From: Sediminibacterium sp. C3
GTDB lineage: Bacteria; Bacteroidota; Bacteroidia; Chitinophagales; Chitinophagaceae
Length of the DNA stretch: 53,924 nucleotides
Assembly: GCF_000508085.1 (NCBI RefSeq)
Contig: NZ_KI669560.1
Coordinates: forward strand, 129,273 to 183,196
Reading direction: 5' to 3'
The notes beneath the pieces were generated by a model that searched no databases, was not told where the DNA came from, and saw nothing but the letters and a program-made list of their open reading frames with translations. Below are positions 34,408 to 44,017 of this stretch, piece after piece (positions within the stretch are counted from its first letter, which is position 1; every line of letters starts with the position of its first letter). The position numbers and the translations under genes are program-made.

Positions 34408-36825
34408 TTAATAGGACAATGCTATTTCTGCATTAGGTTCTCTTATAATAAGTTGCCAGAATCCATCTTTCCATTGTGGCTGAACTGATTTATTATTTAC
34501 CATACAGATAGAAAAATGATTTGATGGCAATCTAAAAATTATTCGCCATCCAGATTGTTGACAGTTGATTTTATAGGTAAGTTTATTCTGCACTTTACTA
34601 AAAGAAACTGAAATCCGATTATCACCAACTGGAATGTTTGTTAAAGAACCGTGGGTTAAAGAATCGGGCAATACAGGAGTAATCATTATCTCTTTATTGA
34701 AAGCCTTGGGGTGTAACCCAAAGAACTGTTTAACAATGGGTACTCCATAAGCGTATACATTCCATGCCTGGGTCATCATGCCATAATCGGGAGAAACTTC
34801 GTACATGGAACCAGGCAAAGCGTAGCCGAATGTTTTATCCACCTTTTTCAATAGCGCATAAGCCTCATTGGGTCTTCCATAATTATTTTCGGCAATAATC
34901 TGAACAGCAGTCGGCAAAGTCATTACGGTGCCTGTATAAGTAAAATCATTTTTCCCTACAGCTGCTGCATAAGAATATTCCTTCTCGTCTCTTTTTACAT
35001 TCTTATCAATTCCTGTTACATACATGCCAAAAGAATTGGAAAATTTCTTTGCCGTATTCAATGCTTTAATGGCATTTTCTCTGGGAGCAATACCGGTTTC
35101 CAAAGGCGTATTCACTACCCAGTTATGATGCATCACAAATCCTTTAGGCTGATTACTGGTATCCTTTCTTGTTTGCCCCTGCATTTCTTTCAAGGCATTT
35201 ACTGCCCAGGTATTTCCCAGCGTATCTGCCCGGACTATTGCATCAGTCATTAATTGCAATGCCTGTGTTTTAGTAGCAATGAAATCGGCATAGGATTGAT
35301 TTTTTTCTACCCAGAATTTTGTGTTGATTGTCTGCTGAATTAAATCTGCTTTTTGCTGATAGTCTTTTGCCAGACTCGGCTTTTTTAGCAATAAAGCCAT
35401 TTGGGCGGCATCCGCAAACGCTTTCTGCGTGTAAGTGGCAACATCTATCATTTCAGAAGTCAGCCCGTGTATTTCCATCATGCCTGCTCCATCCGGTAAT
35501 AAATTATGATCTGCATCATTCTCATTCAAAACCCAGTTCAACCCTTTTACAACTGCAGGAAAATATTTCTCAAGAAATGCCTTATCACCTGTCCAGCAAA
35601 ATACTTCCCATAATAAAGAAATAAACTGCGGTGTTTCGTTTACATTGCCTGGATTGAATACGGCACCATTGGTAGACACTTCATGTACAATTCTGCCATT
35701 ACCATTATGCTTCTCAGAAATGCGCTGTATTAAATCAATAGAACTATATACCAGTTCTTTCTGGCCCATGGCAATCAAAGCCTTTAATGTATAAGCCATA
35801 TCACCTCCAAACCACCAGGGGTAATCGGGTAGTCCGGCCACGATGCCTCTCCCCATTCCGTCAACATCTGCAATCAACCAATCACTATTATATTTCAACC
35901 ACTCAAAACTTCTCGTTAATGAAGCATCGTTTAGCTGTAGTTTGGCAACCGAATTCATTTCTTTCAGGCGCTTTATTTTCTTTTCCAACAATGCATAGGC
36001 AGATTGTTGCAGTGTTTCATAAGCAGCTGTCGCACGCTCCTTTGATTGGGCAGATCCTGCAATCACAAAAGGCAGTGAAACGGATTGATTGGGAGCTATT
36101 GTCAATTCGTAATTCGTTACGTTTACTGTTGTATTGACTTTTTCAGTCACTTGCCTTTTTACTGGAACAGCAGAAATATTGGCAGCACTTCCAAAAACCA
36201 GCCACCAGGGATTCAGCGAATCCTTTACGATCCATCTTTGACTATGCTTATCAAAAAGTGCATGGTCTTGTGAATTAACCATACCGGTTCTCTCGCCTAG
36301 CCAAACAGGCATAAGATTGGATATAGCTTCAAATTCAAAATTCAATTGTCTTTTGTGTTTACCCTTATTGGTGATTTTATACTCAACATACAAAGCTCCT
36401 AGTTGATCGGGCACAAACTGAAATCGTTCTACAATAAGTTCTGAATCATTAATATTGAAAACATGCTTATTACCAAAGGGGTAATTGATAAAAGAATCAG
36501 CTTTGTTGAGTAATACAGATTTCTGGCCCATGAACAGTCTCGCATTGAATCCATCCATCAGTTTAATTGGGTGATGCCAGATTCCACCCATTTCTCCCTT
36601 AACATGCCAGCCTAAGTCTGGGAAACTACCATCCTGGTGTCCTACCATATACAATTTATCACCTGTGGTATTATAAGGTGTTTCCAGAAAAGCGGGCTTG
36701 CCGGCTAGAGAAAAGTGATTTTTAAATAAAGGACTCACTGATTGATCAGCCGGACCTTGTGCAATAGGAAATAAATAGCTCAAACAGAAGGCGCTGATGA
36801 GTAGTATTGACTTTAGAACTGGCAT
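34408..36825 (-). CDS. secreted (alpha/alpha)6-barrel glycosidase
   Basis: The 805-residue protein has a signal peptide (about 1-22) and looks like a glucoamylase/debranching-type glycosidase. An N-terminal beta-sandwich (about 30-290) is followed by a six-hairpin barrel (about 300-720) with LPDYPWWFGGDMAYTLKAL, a substrate-site helix with NVNETPQFISLLWEVF, DGAGMMEIHGL, and a small C-terminal beta domain. The D-x-x-W-W-F/G-G-D-x-AY pattern resembles amylo-alpha-1,6-glucosidase C-terminal domains. The substrate is unknown; an alpha-glucan or rhamnoside-like sugar is plausible. An inverted repeat lies just upstream. A sugar-porter transporter is encoded nearby. Confidence 0.8.
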   Translation of the reverse strand: MPVLKSILLISAFCLSYLFPIAQGPADQSVSPLFKNHFSLAGKPAFLETPYNTTGDKLYMVGHQDGSFPDLGWHVKGEMGGIWHHPIKLMDGFNARLFMGQKSVLLNKADSFINYPFGNKHVFNINDSELIVERFQFVPDQLGALYVEYKITNKGKHKRQLNFEFEAISNLMPVWLGERTGMVNSQDHALFDKHSQRWIVKDSLNPWWLVFGSAANISAVPVKRQVTEKVNTTVNVTNYELTIAPNQSVSLPFVIAGSAQSKERATAAYETLQQSAYALLEKKIKRLKEMNSVAKLQLNDASLTRSFEWLKYNSDWLIADVDGMGRGIVAGLPDYPWWFGGDMAYTLKALIAMGQKELVYSSIDLIQRISEKHNGNGRIVHEVSTNGAVFNPGNVNETPQFISLLWEVFCWTGDKAFLEKYFPAVVKGLNWVLNENDADHNLLPDGAGMMEIHGLTSEMIDVATYTQKAFADAAQMALLLKKPSLAKDYQQKADLIQQTINTKFWVEKNQSYADFIATKTQALQLMTDAIVRADTLGNTWAVNALKEMQGQTRKDTSNQPKGFVMHHNWVVNTPLETGIAPRENAIKALNTAKKFSNSFGMYVTGIDKNVKRDEKEYSYAAAVGKNDFTYTGTVMTLPTAVQIIAENNYGRPNEAYALLKKVDKTFGYALPGSMYEVSPDYGMMTQAWNVYAYGVPIVKQFFGLHPKAFNKEIMITPVLPDSLTHGSLTNIPVGDNRISVSFSKVQNKLTYKINCQQSGWRIIFRLPSNHFSICMVNNKSVQPQWKDGFWQLIIREPNAEIALSY

Positions 36826-36842
36826 AATGAACGGAATTAAGC

Positions 36843-36860
36843 ATACCGTTTAGACGGTAT
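36843..36860. promoter_or_regulatory. inverted repeat between divergent genes
   Basis: ATACCGT (36843-36849) and ACGGTAT (36854-36860) form a 7-bp inverted repeat with a 4-nt spacer, matching 16 of 18 positions as a palindrome. It lies 18 nt upstream of the glycosidase start and 48 nt upstream of the gene on the other strand. It looks like an operator. Confidence 0.5.
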
Positions 36861-36907
36861 CTAATTAAAATTAATGGAAGTTAGTTTTACTTACTAATTA
36901 TCCAATC

Positions 36908-38329
36908 ATGCTCACAAGAAAATTTCACTATCTAATCCTGTCACTTTTGTTTATTTCTTTTGGCGAAATAACCCTTTCGCAAAATGGAGAAGTATATATT
37001 AGTGAGATGTATAAATACAGAATCCTTAGTGCAAAAGGAATAGTACTGGAAGCCCCCATGGTAAAAGACAAAGAAACAAAGAAAAAGGTTAGTAAAAGCC
37101 TACAGGATGGTTGGGGATATTCTGGATCAGAGGCAAAAAACCTCTTGAATGGGTTAGAAAAAGAAGGTCAGCCAGTATGGATTCAAGATGGCATTAGTGA
37201 AGAAGAGGAAAAAGTTATTCAAACCCTAAATGGGTATAGCGTAAGAGCATTAACAAACGAATATCAGGTTTTACTATTTTTTCCATCAGTGAACGGCCAT
37301 TTACCAGCTGAATATCGTTTCAAGGAATCCTTTTCTTTGGTGGTAGGGCATTACTATGTTGTTCTAGACAGCTACTATTCTACAATACTAGAAACTGCTG
37401 ATACCAGTAAGCCAATAAAAAAATTGCAAGCTTATACAAATTATCCTGTTCAAGTAAATAAATTAAACACTTATAAAGAATCAACTTCCTCCTATGTTAC
37501 AAGACCTCCTGAATGGCAATTAAAAGCAGCCAGAATGAAAAGACTTTTTCAAGTGGATTCAACTGGTATTTTAAGAACAGAAAATGCCAACCTCTGGCCG
37601 AAAGGATTAACCAACTTATCTGCTGAAAATTTGGCCAAATTAAAAGCCTATTATCTTTTTAGTTACTGGGTCAATAAAACAGAATATTTGTATATCAGAA
37701 TACCAGGAAAAGAGAATGCATCCATTTTCCCGGAAATGGGATTCTTAGCCAACCATGACTTGTATTATACCGTTGAGAATAATAGCAATTATATTACCTG
37801 GACTGGAGCAAAGCCAGCAAAAGATTTCAGGATTAAAAACATTATTGAAGTGATGCAAAAAACAATGATTGCCTTTGAAAATCACGACGACTACAGGGAT
37901 TTATATAAACCCGGAGGAAAATGGGATACCAATGAAAAAGGTGCTGGTTTAATGCCAACTGAGCTGTATGTATTGCATTCAAAAGCCGCTGGTCAGGTTA
38001 TACATAGAAACGATAAATTTCGAACGTATCAGTTCATGACGCCATTGGAAAAAAGTGCCAACAGAATTGATGCTGCCTTCACCGCTTATGAATTGGCAAT
38101 GCAGGTAGCCGAAGAAGCTAAATTGATTTTCAAGCCGGGTAGCGAAGCAATTGAGTTTAAATTATCTGAACGCAGGAATTTAAATGATGGTGTATTATAT
38201 GCATTAGAATATAAAAACGACAACCTTGTAGGCAAGAATAAATTCCAGTTATTTGTCATAATGAGCACGAATGATGTAGTATGGCTGAATCATGTTTTCA
38301 GAAATGAGATCTACGGTTATTTATTTTAA
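36908..38329 (+). CDS. secreted protein of unknown function
   Basis: The 473-residue protein has a signal peptide (about 1-24, ending TLSQ) and no further membrane segment. I do not recognise the family. It is rich in Lys, Glu, Tyr and Asn, lacks Cys, and has no clear repeats. It starts divergently from the glycosidase and shares a region with an inverted repeat. The next gene is also a small secreted protein of unknown function. Confidence 0.75.
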   Translation: MLTRKFHYLILSLLFISFGEITLSQNGEVYISEMYKYRILSAKGIVLEAPMVKDKETKKKVSKSLQDGWGYSGSEAKNLLNGLEKEGQPVWIQDGISEEEEKVIQTLNGYSVRALTNEYQVLLFFPSVNGHLPAEYRFKESFSLVVGHYYVVLDSYYSTILETADTSKPIKKLQAYTNYPVQVNKLNTYKESTSSYVTRPPEWQLKAARMKRLFQVDSTGILRTENANLWPKGLTNLSAENLAKLKAYYLFSYWVNKTEYLYIRIPGKENASIFPEMGFLANHDLYYTVENNSNYITWTGAKPAKDFRIKNIIEVMQKTMIAFENHDDYRDLYKPGGKWDTNEKGAGLMPTELYVLHSKAAGQVIHRNDKFRTYQFMTPLEKSANRIDAAFTAYELAMQVAEEAKLIFKPGSEAIEFKLSERRNLNDGVLYALEYKNDNLVGKNKFQLFVIMSTNDVVWLNHVFRNEIYGYLF

Positions 38330-38370
38330 CGCATAAAAATGTAAAGCTGTAAATTGTTCAAAATTGAAAA

Positions 38371-38931
38371 ATGAAATATTTCTCTTTAATAGCTTTATTT
38401 ATATCAATCAACGGTTTTGCTCAAAAAACCAAAAGCCCTATTGATAGTTTCTGGACTACGCTTCAACAGCATTGTGGCAAAGCTTATGAAGGAACCATTG
38501 TAAGTGGCGCTACTCCTGATTTCAGCAACAAAAAACTAACCATGCATGTAAAAGCCTGTGCAGAAAATAGCATCAGGATACCTTTTAACGTGGGAGATAA
38601 CCGATCCAGAACCTGGGTGCTTACGCGCAGTAAGAATAATATAACACTAAAGCATGACCATCGACACGAAGATGGTTCTGAAGATAAAGTAACCCAATAC
38701 GGTGGCACAAGCACCAATCAGGGATTTGAGCACATGCAGATCTTCCCTGCTGATATTCAAACACAAAAAACAATACCTGCAGCCGCTTCCAATGTATGGT
38801 GGATTACCATCAATGATAGCAGCTTCACTTATAACCTGAGAAGAATTGGGTCTGACAGACTATTCACTGTTTCCTTTAATCTAAAGCAACCCATAGAAGC
38901 GCCATTGGCTCCCTGGGGCTGGAAAGATTAA
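38371..38931 (+). CDS. small secreted conserved protein of unknown function
   Basis: The 186-residue protein has a signal peptide (about 1-17, NGFAQ) and a compact soluble domain. Its central DHRHEDGSEDKVTQYGG and FPAD motifs are familiar from conserved exported proteins in several phyla, including Proteobacteria, with no known function. Two Cys residues (about 35 and 65) could form a disulfide. It is 41 nt after the previous gene and its stop codon overlaps the convergent transporter gene by 4 nt. Confidence 0.8.
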   Translation: MKYFSLIALFISINGFAQKTKSPIDSFWTTLQQHCGKAYEGTIVSGATPDFSNKKLTMHVKACAENSIRIPFNVGDNRSRTWVLTRSKNNITLKHDHRHEDGSEDKVTQYGGTSTNQGFEHMQIFPADIQTQKTIPAAASNVWWITINDSSFTYNLRRIGSDRLFTVSFNLKQPIEAPLAPWGWKD

Positions 38932-40238
38932 TGCAGTACCACGGTACCACCCATATCTTCCAGCGCAACACCTTTGGTTTCGGGCATCATTTTCCACACA
39001 TACAATAACTGCAACACCATCATAAAGGCAAAGAATCCAAATATCACCGTACCGGAAACATTTGCGGCAAAATAAGGAAACACCTGTGCAATCAATGCGG
39101 CAAAAACCCAGTGCACCAGGCATCCAAATGAAGTACCACTGGCACGAACAGAATTAGGGAATAACTCTGACAGGAACACCCATATCACAGCACCCTGGCC
39201 AACTGCGTGCGCTGCTATGAACATGAATACATAATACACAACCATGGAATGATCGGTACTGTTAAAGGATACCGCAATCATTGAAAGTGAAATAATATAT
39301 CCTGCTGAGCCGATAAACATCAATACCCTTCTTCCATATCGGTCAATCAGATACCAGCCCGCTATGGTGAAAATCAAATTCATTACACCAATACCAACGG
39401 TTGATAACAATGCACCTTCTCTGCCAATGCCAGCCATTTCAAAAACCTTGGGAGCAAAATAAATGATGGCATTGATGCCTGATAGCTGATTAAAGAAAGC
39501 AATTAAAAAAGCCAGTAATAATGGTTTAAAAAATTTCTTATTGAACAAAGGTTCTGTGGTGGCTTTCCCTACCGATGCTTTTATATCTGCAATCACTTTG
39601 GGCGCATCTTCTCCTGTTAAAGCCAGTACTTTTGCTGCAGCAGCATCGTCTTTTTTAAAGAGTACCAACCACCTGGGTGTTTCAGGTGTGATCACCATTA
39701 ATAAAGAAAAGAACAAAGAAGGAATGGCCACTACGCCCAACATCCATCGCCAGTCATTTTCACCACCAACACCAGCCAATAAATAATTAGAGAAATAAGC
39801 AATCAAAATTCCTGCCACCACATTCAGCTGGAAAGAAATGACCATTCTTCCTCTGTACTTGGGAGGAGCAATCTCAGAAATGTATACAGGCGCTACTACA
39901 GAAGAAGCGCCAATGCTCAGTCCACTTACAAAGCGGAAAAACATAAATGCATACACATTGGTTGCCAGTGCTGCACCAACTGAGGTAACCAGAAATAAAA
40001 TGCCTATCCAGATAAGGGTTTGCTTTCTGCCAATTTTATTCGCAGGGATATTTCCCAAAGCTGCACCAAATGCCGTTCCATACAATGCCATGGCAATAGC
40101 TGTTCCATGCATCCAGTCAGACAAGGACCAGAGCTGCTGAATGGCTTGTTCGGCTCCGGATATAACAGCTACATCTAATCCAAAAAGGAATCCTCCCAGA
40201 CCAACGGTAATTGACCAGATTGCTAACTTATTATTCAT
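38928..40238 (-). CDS. sugar porter family MFS transporter
   Basis: The 436-residue, twelve-helix protein belongs to the major facilitator superfamily, sugar-porter subgroup. It has FGLDVAVISGAEQ in helix 1, KIGRKQTL between helices 2 and 3, the VAPVYISEIAPPKYRGRM signature, PETPRWLV before the central loop, QLSGINAIIYFAP in helix 7, DRYGRRVLM, and PETKGV after helix 12. It probably imports a hexose or pentose by proton symport across the inner membrane. The nearby secreted glycosidase may supply sugars, but the two are not in one operon. It diverges from the M20 gene. Confidence 0.95.
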   Translation of the reverse strand: MNNKLAIWSITVGLGGFLFGLDVAVISGAEQAIQQLWSLSDWMHGTAIAMALYGTAFGAALGNIPANKIGRKQTLIWIGILFLVTSVGAALATNVYAFMFFRFVSGLSIGASSVVAPVYISEIAPPKYRGRMVISFQLNVVAGILIAYFSNYLLAGVGGENDWRWMLGVVAIPSLFFSLLMVITPETPRWLVLFKKDDAAAAKVLALTGEDAPKVIADIKASVGKATTEPLFNKKFFKPLLLAFLIAFFNQLSGINAIIYFAPKVFEMAGIGREGALLSTVGIGVMNLIFTIAGWYLIDRYGRRVLMFIGSAGYIISLSMIAVSFNSTDHSMVVYYVFMFIAAHAVGQGAVIWVFLSELFPNSVRASGTSFGCLVHWVFAALIAQVFPYFAANVSGTVIFGFFAFMMVLQLLYVWKMMPETKGVALEDMGGTVVLH

Positions 40239-40307
40239 GGCAAGTTTTGTTCAAAGTAATTTATTCAATAAATGAATGCTGAACAAAATAAACCGAAATT
40301 TGATGCC

Positions 40308-41780
40308 ATGAAAAAGATATTAGCCATCTGTCTGCTTTTTGCGCTGAATAGCTATGGACAGAAAAAAAATGCTGCAACAAATACCAATAATGCTGCAAAT
40401 CAGCAATTGAATGGACTGAAAGAGAAAACCCTTTCTATGCTGGATGCCAGTTATGCTGCTGATAAAAAAACAGCATTACAAATCTGGGACTATGCAGAAT
40501 TGGGATATAAGGAAAATAAAAGTGCAGCCTTACATGTACAGAATCTAAAAGACGCAGGTTTTACGGTAGAAACAGGCGTTGCAGGTATTCCAACGGCTTT
40601 TGTAGCGACTTATGGATCGGGCAGCCCTGTTATCGGTATCCTTGCTGAGTACGATGCACTACCGGGCTTAGCGCAGGAAGCAGTGCCTGAAAAAAAATCC
40701 ATTGATGGAAAAACAGGAGGCCATGGATGCGGTCATCATTTATTCGGGACCGCCTCTGTGTCTGCAGGCATTGCCATTAAAAAATTGATTGAAGAAAAGA
40801 AAATGACAGGCACCATCAAAGTATATGGTTGTCCTGCCGAGGAAGGTGGCAGCGGTAAGGTATATATGGTTAGAGAAGGATTGTTCAAGAATGTTGATGC
40901 GGTAATTCACTGGCATCCTGCCAATCAGAACAGGGTAATCATGACCAGTTTCATTGCTAATAAATCTGCCAAGTTCCGTTTTAACGGAATTGCTTCCCAT
41001 GCCGCCATGTCTCCTGAAAATGGCCGCTCTGCTTTGGATGCAGTAGAAGCCCTGAACCATATGGCCAATATGATGCGAGAGCATATTCCACAGGAGACCC
41101 GCATTCATTATGTAATAACCAATGGTGGAAAAGCACCGAATGTAGTACCGGATTTTGCAGAAGTATATTATTATGTACGTCATCCCAAAAGAGAAGTAGC
41201 TGTAGATGTATTTGACAGAATTACCAAAGCAGCAGAAGGAGCAGCATTGGGTACAGGCACCAAAATGAGTTATGAAATTGTTGGTGGCACGCACGATTTG
41301 CTGATCAATAAAACCCTGGCCGAACTCATGCAGGATAACCTGACTAAAACCGGAGGAGTAAATTATACAGAAGAAGAAAAAGCTTTCGGTAAAAAAATTC
41401 AGGCCAGCTTTATTGGGAATGCACCACCAATTGAAGAAGCAGCTACCATCAAACCATTGCAGAAAGAAGCAGATGCAGGTGGCGGTTCCAGCGATGTAAG
41501 TGATGTGAGCTATGTAGTACCAACGGTGGGATTAGAAGCCGCTACCTGGATTCCGGGTACTTCAGCGCATAGCTGGCAAGCCGTTGCCTGTGGCGGAACA
41601 GAGATTGGCACAAAAGGAATGTTAGTGGCTGCCAAAACGATGGCCTTAACAGTTATTGACCTATTCAATAAGCCAGCAGTGATTCAAAAAGCAAAAGAAG
41701 AATTCATAAAGAGTGTAGGAACCTATCAATACAAGCCTTTACTGGGCAACAGAAAACCTGCACTCAACTACAGAGACTAA
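40308..41780 (+). CDS. secreted M20-family amidohydrolase, AbgB-like
   Basis: From ATG 40308 the protein has 490 residues with a signal peptide (MKKILAICLLFALNSYGQ); an upstream ATG at 40272 would put 12 polar residues before it and is less likely. Metal-binding motifs of the M20 family are visible: LAEYDALPG, HGCGHHLFG, and PAEEGGSG, with a dimerisation domain around 220-330. Sequence order fits the AbgB/HipO branch that hydrolyses aminoacyl or p-aminobenzoyl-glutamate amides. The true substrate is unknown. A hairpin in the 3' part of the convergent thrC gene could end its transcript. Confidence 0.88.
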   Translation: MKKILAICLLFALNSYGQKKNAATNTNNAANQQLNGLKEKTLSMLDASYAADKKTALQIWDYAELGYKENKSAALHVQNLKDAGFTVETGVAGIPTAFVATYGSGSPVIGILAEYDALPGLAQEAVPEKKSIDGKTGGHGCGHHLFGTASVSAGIAIKKLIEEKKMTGTIKVYGCPAEEGGSGKVYMVREGLFKNVDAVIHWHPANQNRVIMTSFIANKSAKFRFNGIASHAAMSPENGRSALDAVEALNHMANMMREHIPQETRIHYVITNGGKAPNVVPDFAEVYYYVRHPKREVAVDVFDRITKAAEGAALGTGTKMSYEIVGGTHDLLINKTLAELMQDNLTKTGGVNYTEEEKAFGKKIQASFIGNAPPIEEAATIKPLQKEADAGGGSSDVSDVSYVVPTVGLEAATWIPGTSAHSWQAVACGGTEIGTKGMLVAAKTMALTVIDLFNKPAVIQKAKEEFIKSVGTYQYKPLLGNRKPALNYRD

Positions 41781-41794
41781 TCAGGTTATATTTA

Positions 41795-43090
41795 TTATCT
41801 GCTCAACAGATATTCCTTAAAAGAAGCATAGTCCTTTTGCATGGGTATGCTTCTTTTTTGTTTGCCAAATAGTTCCATCGCCGCAGGGAGGATTGGGGCC
41901 TCTATTCCGGCAGCTTCTTTTACTGCTTCAGGAAACTTTACTGGATGAGCTGTTTCTAAAATATAGCCCCTGGCATTTTTATTTGCCTGCTGATATTGCG
42001 ACAATGCTGCATAAGCCACTGCCCCATGCGGGTCCAGCAAATAACCATATTGCTGATACACTTTTTGAATCGTTTCCAAAGTTACTTCATCCGTAATGGT
42101 ATAGCCCGACACCATGCGCTGTAGTGTATCATAATCCTGATTCATCAATTCCATGATTCGGATAAAATTGCTGGGATTGCCTACATCCATGGCATTAGAC
42201 AAAGTAGATACACTGGGCTTAATTTGGTATGCACCTGTTTTTAAATAAGCAGGAACTGTATCGTTCACATTACATGCGGCTATAAAATGTTGTACAGGCA
42301 ATCCTGTTTTATGCGCCATAATCCCTGCGCAAAGATTTCCAAAATTGCCGCTTGGCACAGCAATCACAGGAGGCTTATCGTACTCCCATTGCTGATGGGC
42401 TAAAAAATAATAAATCTGCTGAGAAAGCCATCTGGCTACATTGATAGAATTGGCTGAGCTCAGATTCATTCTGGAATAAATAGCTTCATCCATAAACGCT
42501 TCTTTCACCAGCGCCTGACAATCATCAAAGCTTCCGTTTATTTCCAGTGTAGTGATATTGGATCCGCAGGTAGTCAATTGTAGTTCCTGTACAGGACTTA
42601 CTTTACCAGATGGATACAGAATAACCACTTCAATTCCTTCAACACCCAAAAAGCCATTAGCCACAGCACCGCCCGTATCACCGGAAGTGGCTACCAAAAT
42701 CGTAGTTGGGGCTGTTGCATTGCTGGAAAAAAAGGAAAGACAACGACTCATGAATCTGGCACCTACATCTTTAAAAGCAAACGTGGGACCATGAAATAAT
42801 TCCAAAGAAGCAATATCTTCATGAATAGTATGCAAAGGAAAGGGGAAAGCAATGGTTTCTGTAACTATCTCCTGTAATACATTTTTTGGAATGGTGTCAC
42901 CAACGAAAGGCTCCATTACGCGAAAAGCAATTTCTTCTTTTGAAAAATTCCGAAGCTGCTGAATAAACGGAGTTGAATGTTGGGGAATCCTTTCAGGAAA
43001 ATACAATCCCTTATCAGGCGCCTGTCCTCTTAAAGTAGCTTCCCTGAAATCTACTGAAGGTGATTGCTTATTTAAACTATAGTATTTCAT
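41795..43090 (-). CDS. thrC: threonine synthase
   Basis: ThrC converts O-phosphohomoserine to threonine using pyridoxal phosphate. The 431-residue protein has the start YYSLNKQSPSVDFREAT, the PLP-binding Lys in HGPTFAFKDVGARFM, the phosphate-binding ATSGDTGGAVANGF, and PSGNFGN. It starts within the thrB stop codon (4-nt overlap) and is the last gene of the ilv-thr operon. A 12-bp hairpin on its 3' coding end may serve the convergent gene. Confidence 0.97.
   Translation of the reverse strand: MKYYSLNKQSPSVDFREATLRGQAPDKGLYFPERIPQHSTPFIQQLRNFSKEEIAFRVMEPFVGDTIPKNVLQEIVTETIAFPFPLHTIHEDIASLELFHGPTFAFKDVGARFMSRCLSFFSSNATAPTTILVATSGDTGGAVANGFLGVEGIEVVILYPSGKVSPVQELQLTTCGSNITTLEINGSFDDCQALVKEAFMDEAIYSRMNLSSANSINVARWLSQQIYYFLAHQQWEYDKPPVIAVPSGNFGNLCAGIMAHKTGLPVQHFIAACNVNDTVPAYLKTGAYQIKPSVSTLSNAMDVGNPSNFIRIMELMNQDYDTLQRMVSGYTITDEVTLETIQKVYQQYGYLLDPHGAVAYAALSQYQQANKNARGYILETAHPVKFPEAVKEAAGIEAPILPAAMELFGKQKRSIPMQKDYASFKEYLLSR
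41819..41859 (+). terminator. hairpin with T-run inside thrC, downstream of the M20 gene
   Basis: AAAAGAAGCATA (41819-41830) and TATGCTTCTTTT (41846-41857) form a perfect 12-bp stem with a 15-nt loop, and the plus strand continues with T up to 41859. It starts 39 nt after the M20 stop codon and lies inside the thrC reading frame. Low GC makes it a moderate call. Confidence 0.5.
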
Positions 43091-44016
43091 GAAGCTTCAC
43101 TTAAAAGAATTCCGCGAGTATTGATTGTTGTTAAATAAGTATGATAACCCAGACCAATTTGATCATAGATCTGTCGCATGGCCATTTCAACAGATTTGGC
43201 AGTACTTTCATTGGTACTTAACATGAATATAGAAGGGCCTGAACCGGAAATTCCACCTCCCAGTGCACCCAGTTCTTTACTCACTCTTTTAATTTTATCA
43301 AATGCAGGGATTAGTATACTGCGGGTAGGCTCAATTAAAAAGTCTTCCAAAGATCTTCCGATTAAATCATAATCACCTTGCTCCAAGCCCGCTACAAGGC
43401 CTGCAATATTGCCCCACTGCTTAATGGCATCTTTCAACAATACCTGCTGCTTTAATATGCTTCTGGCATCCGATGTTTTTACTTCAATCTGAGGATGAAT
43501 AATGGTAACATATAAATCGGGCACATTCAACTTCACAATATCCAGCGGAAAAACAGAACGAATTAAAGTAACACCTCCATAAATACAAGGAGCAATATTG
43601 TCTGCGTGTTTTACACCCGAAGCCAGCTTTTCTCCATTCATCGCAAATTTTACCAACTCTTCATTAGAAAAAGGGGAACCCAGTAGCGCATTGGCACCTG
43701 CTACTGCCCCTGCTGAACTCGCCGCACTGGAACCAACTCCACTTCCTGGCTTGATCTGTTTATTAATCTTCAGCTTAAATCCTACCGGCCGCTCATATGC
43801 TTCCATCAAAGCAAGCAAGGCTGCGCCAGCTACATTTTGCAAAGGGTCTGTTGGTAAATTAAAATCGTCTTCGTTCTCTATCACAATACCTGGCGCTTCG
43901 GTTAATTCAATATGCATAATATCGTAGGGCTCGTGAACGGCAAAGCCAAGCACGTCAAAACCACAAACCATATTGGCAACAGTAGCAGGACTATGTATCG
44001 TAATTCTTTTACCCAT
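43087..44016 (-). CDS. thrB: homoserine kinase
   Basis: ThrB phosphorylates homoserine with ATP. From ATG 44016 the protein has 309 residues; the longer frame to 44070 would overlap thrA by 53 nt. The GHMP-kinase features are present: HSPATVANMVCGFDVLGFAV, the ATP loop IKPGSGVGSSAASSAGAVAGA, and the C-terminal GGGISGSGPSIF. It is 1 nt after thrA and overlaps thrC by 4 nt. Confidence 0.97.
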   Translation of the reverse strand: MGKRITIHSPATVANMVCGFDVLGFAVHEPYDIMHIELTEAPGIVIENEDDFNLPTDPLQNVAGAALLALMEAYERPVGFKLKINKQIKPGSGVGSSAASSAGAVAGANALLGSPFSNEELVKFAMNGEKLASGVKHADNIAPCIYGGVTLIRSVFPLDIVKLNVPDLYVTIIHPQIEVKTSDARSILKQQVLLKDAIKQWGNIAGLVAGLEQGDYDLIGRSLEDFLIEPTRSILIPAFDKIKRVSKELGALGGGISGSGPSIFMLSTNESTAKSVEMAMRQIYDQIGLGYHTYLTTINTRGILLSEAS

Positions 44017-44017
44017 T

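Noticed and set aside
25160..34410. att-type direct repeat at both ends of the hem cluster
   Set aside because: The tRNA 3' end (CTTGGCGAGACC) was not found again near 34390-34410; only a 7-nt TCTTGGC match occurs close to the tRNA itself, which is too short.
40740..41294. 184-residue minus-strand reading frame opposite the M20 gene
   Set aside because: It is antisense to conserved M20 sequence and reads like a shadow (Cys, Tyr, Phe-rich, no domain).
41790..41815. short hairpin ATCTG/CAGAT at the end of thrC
   Set aside because: Only 5 bp, not followed by a T-run in the thrC direction; not a convincing terminator.
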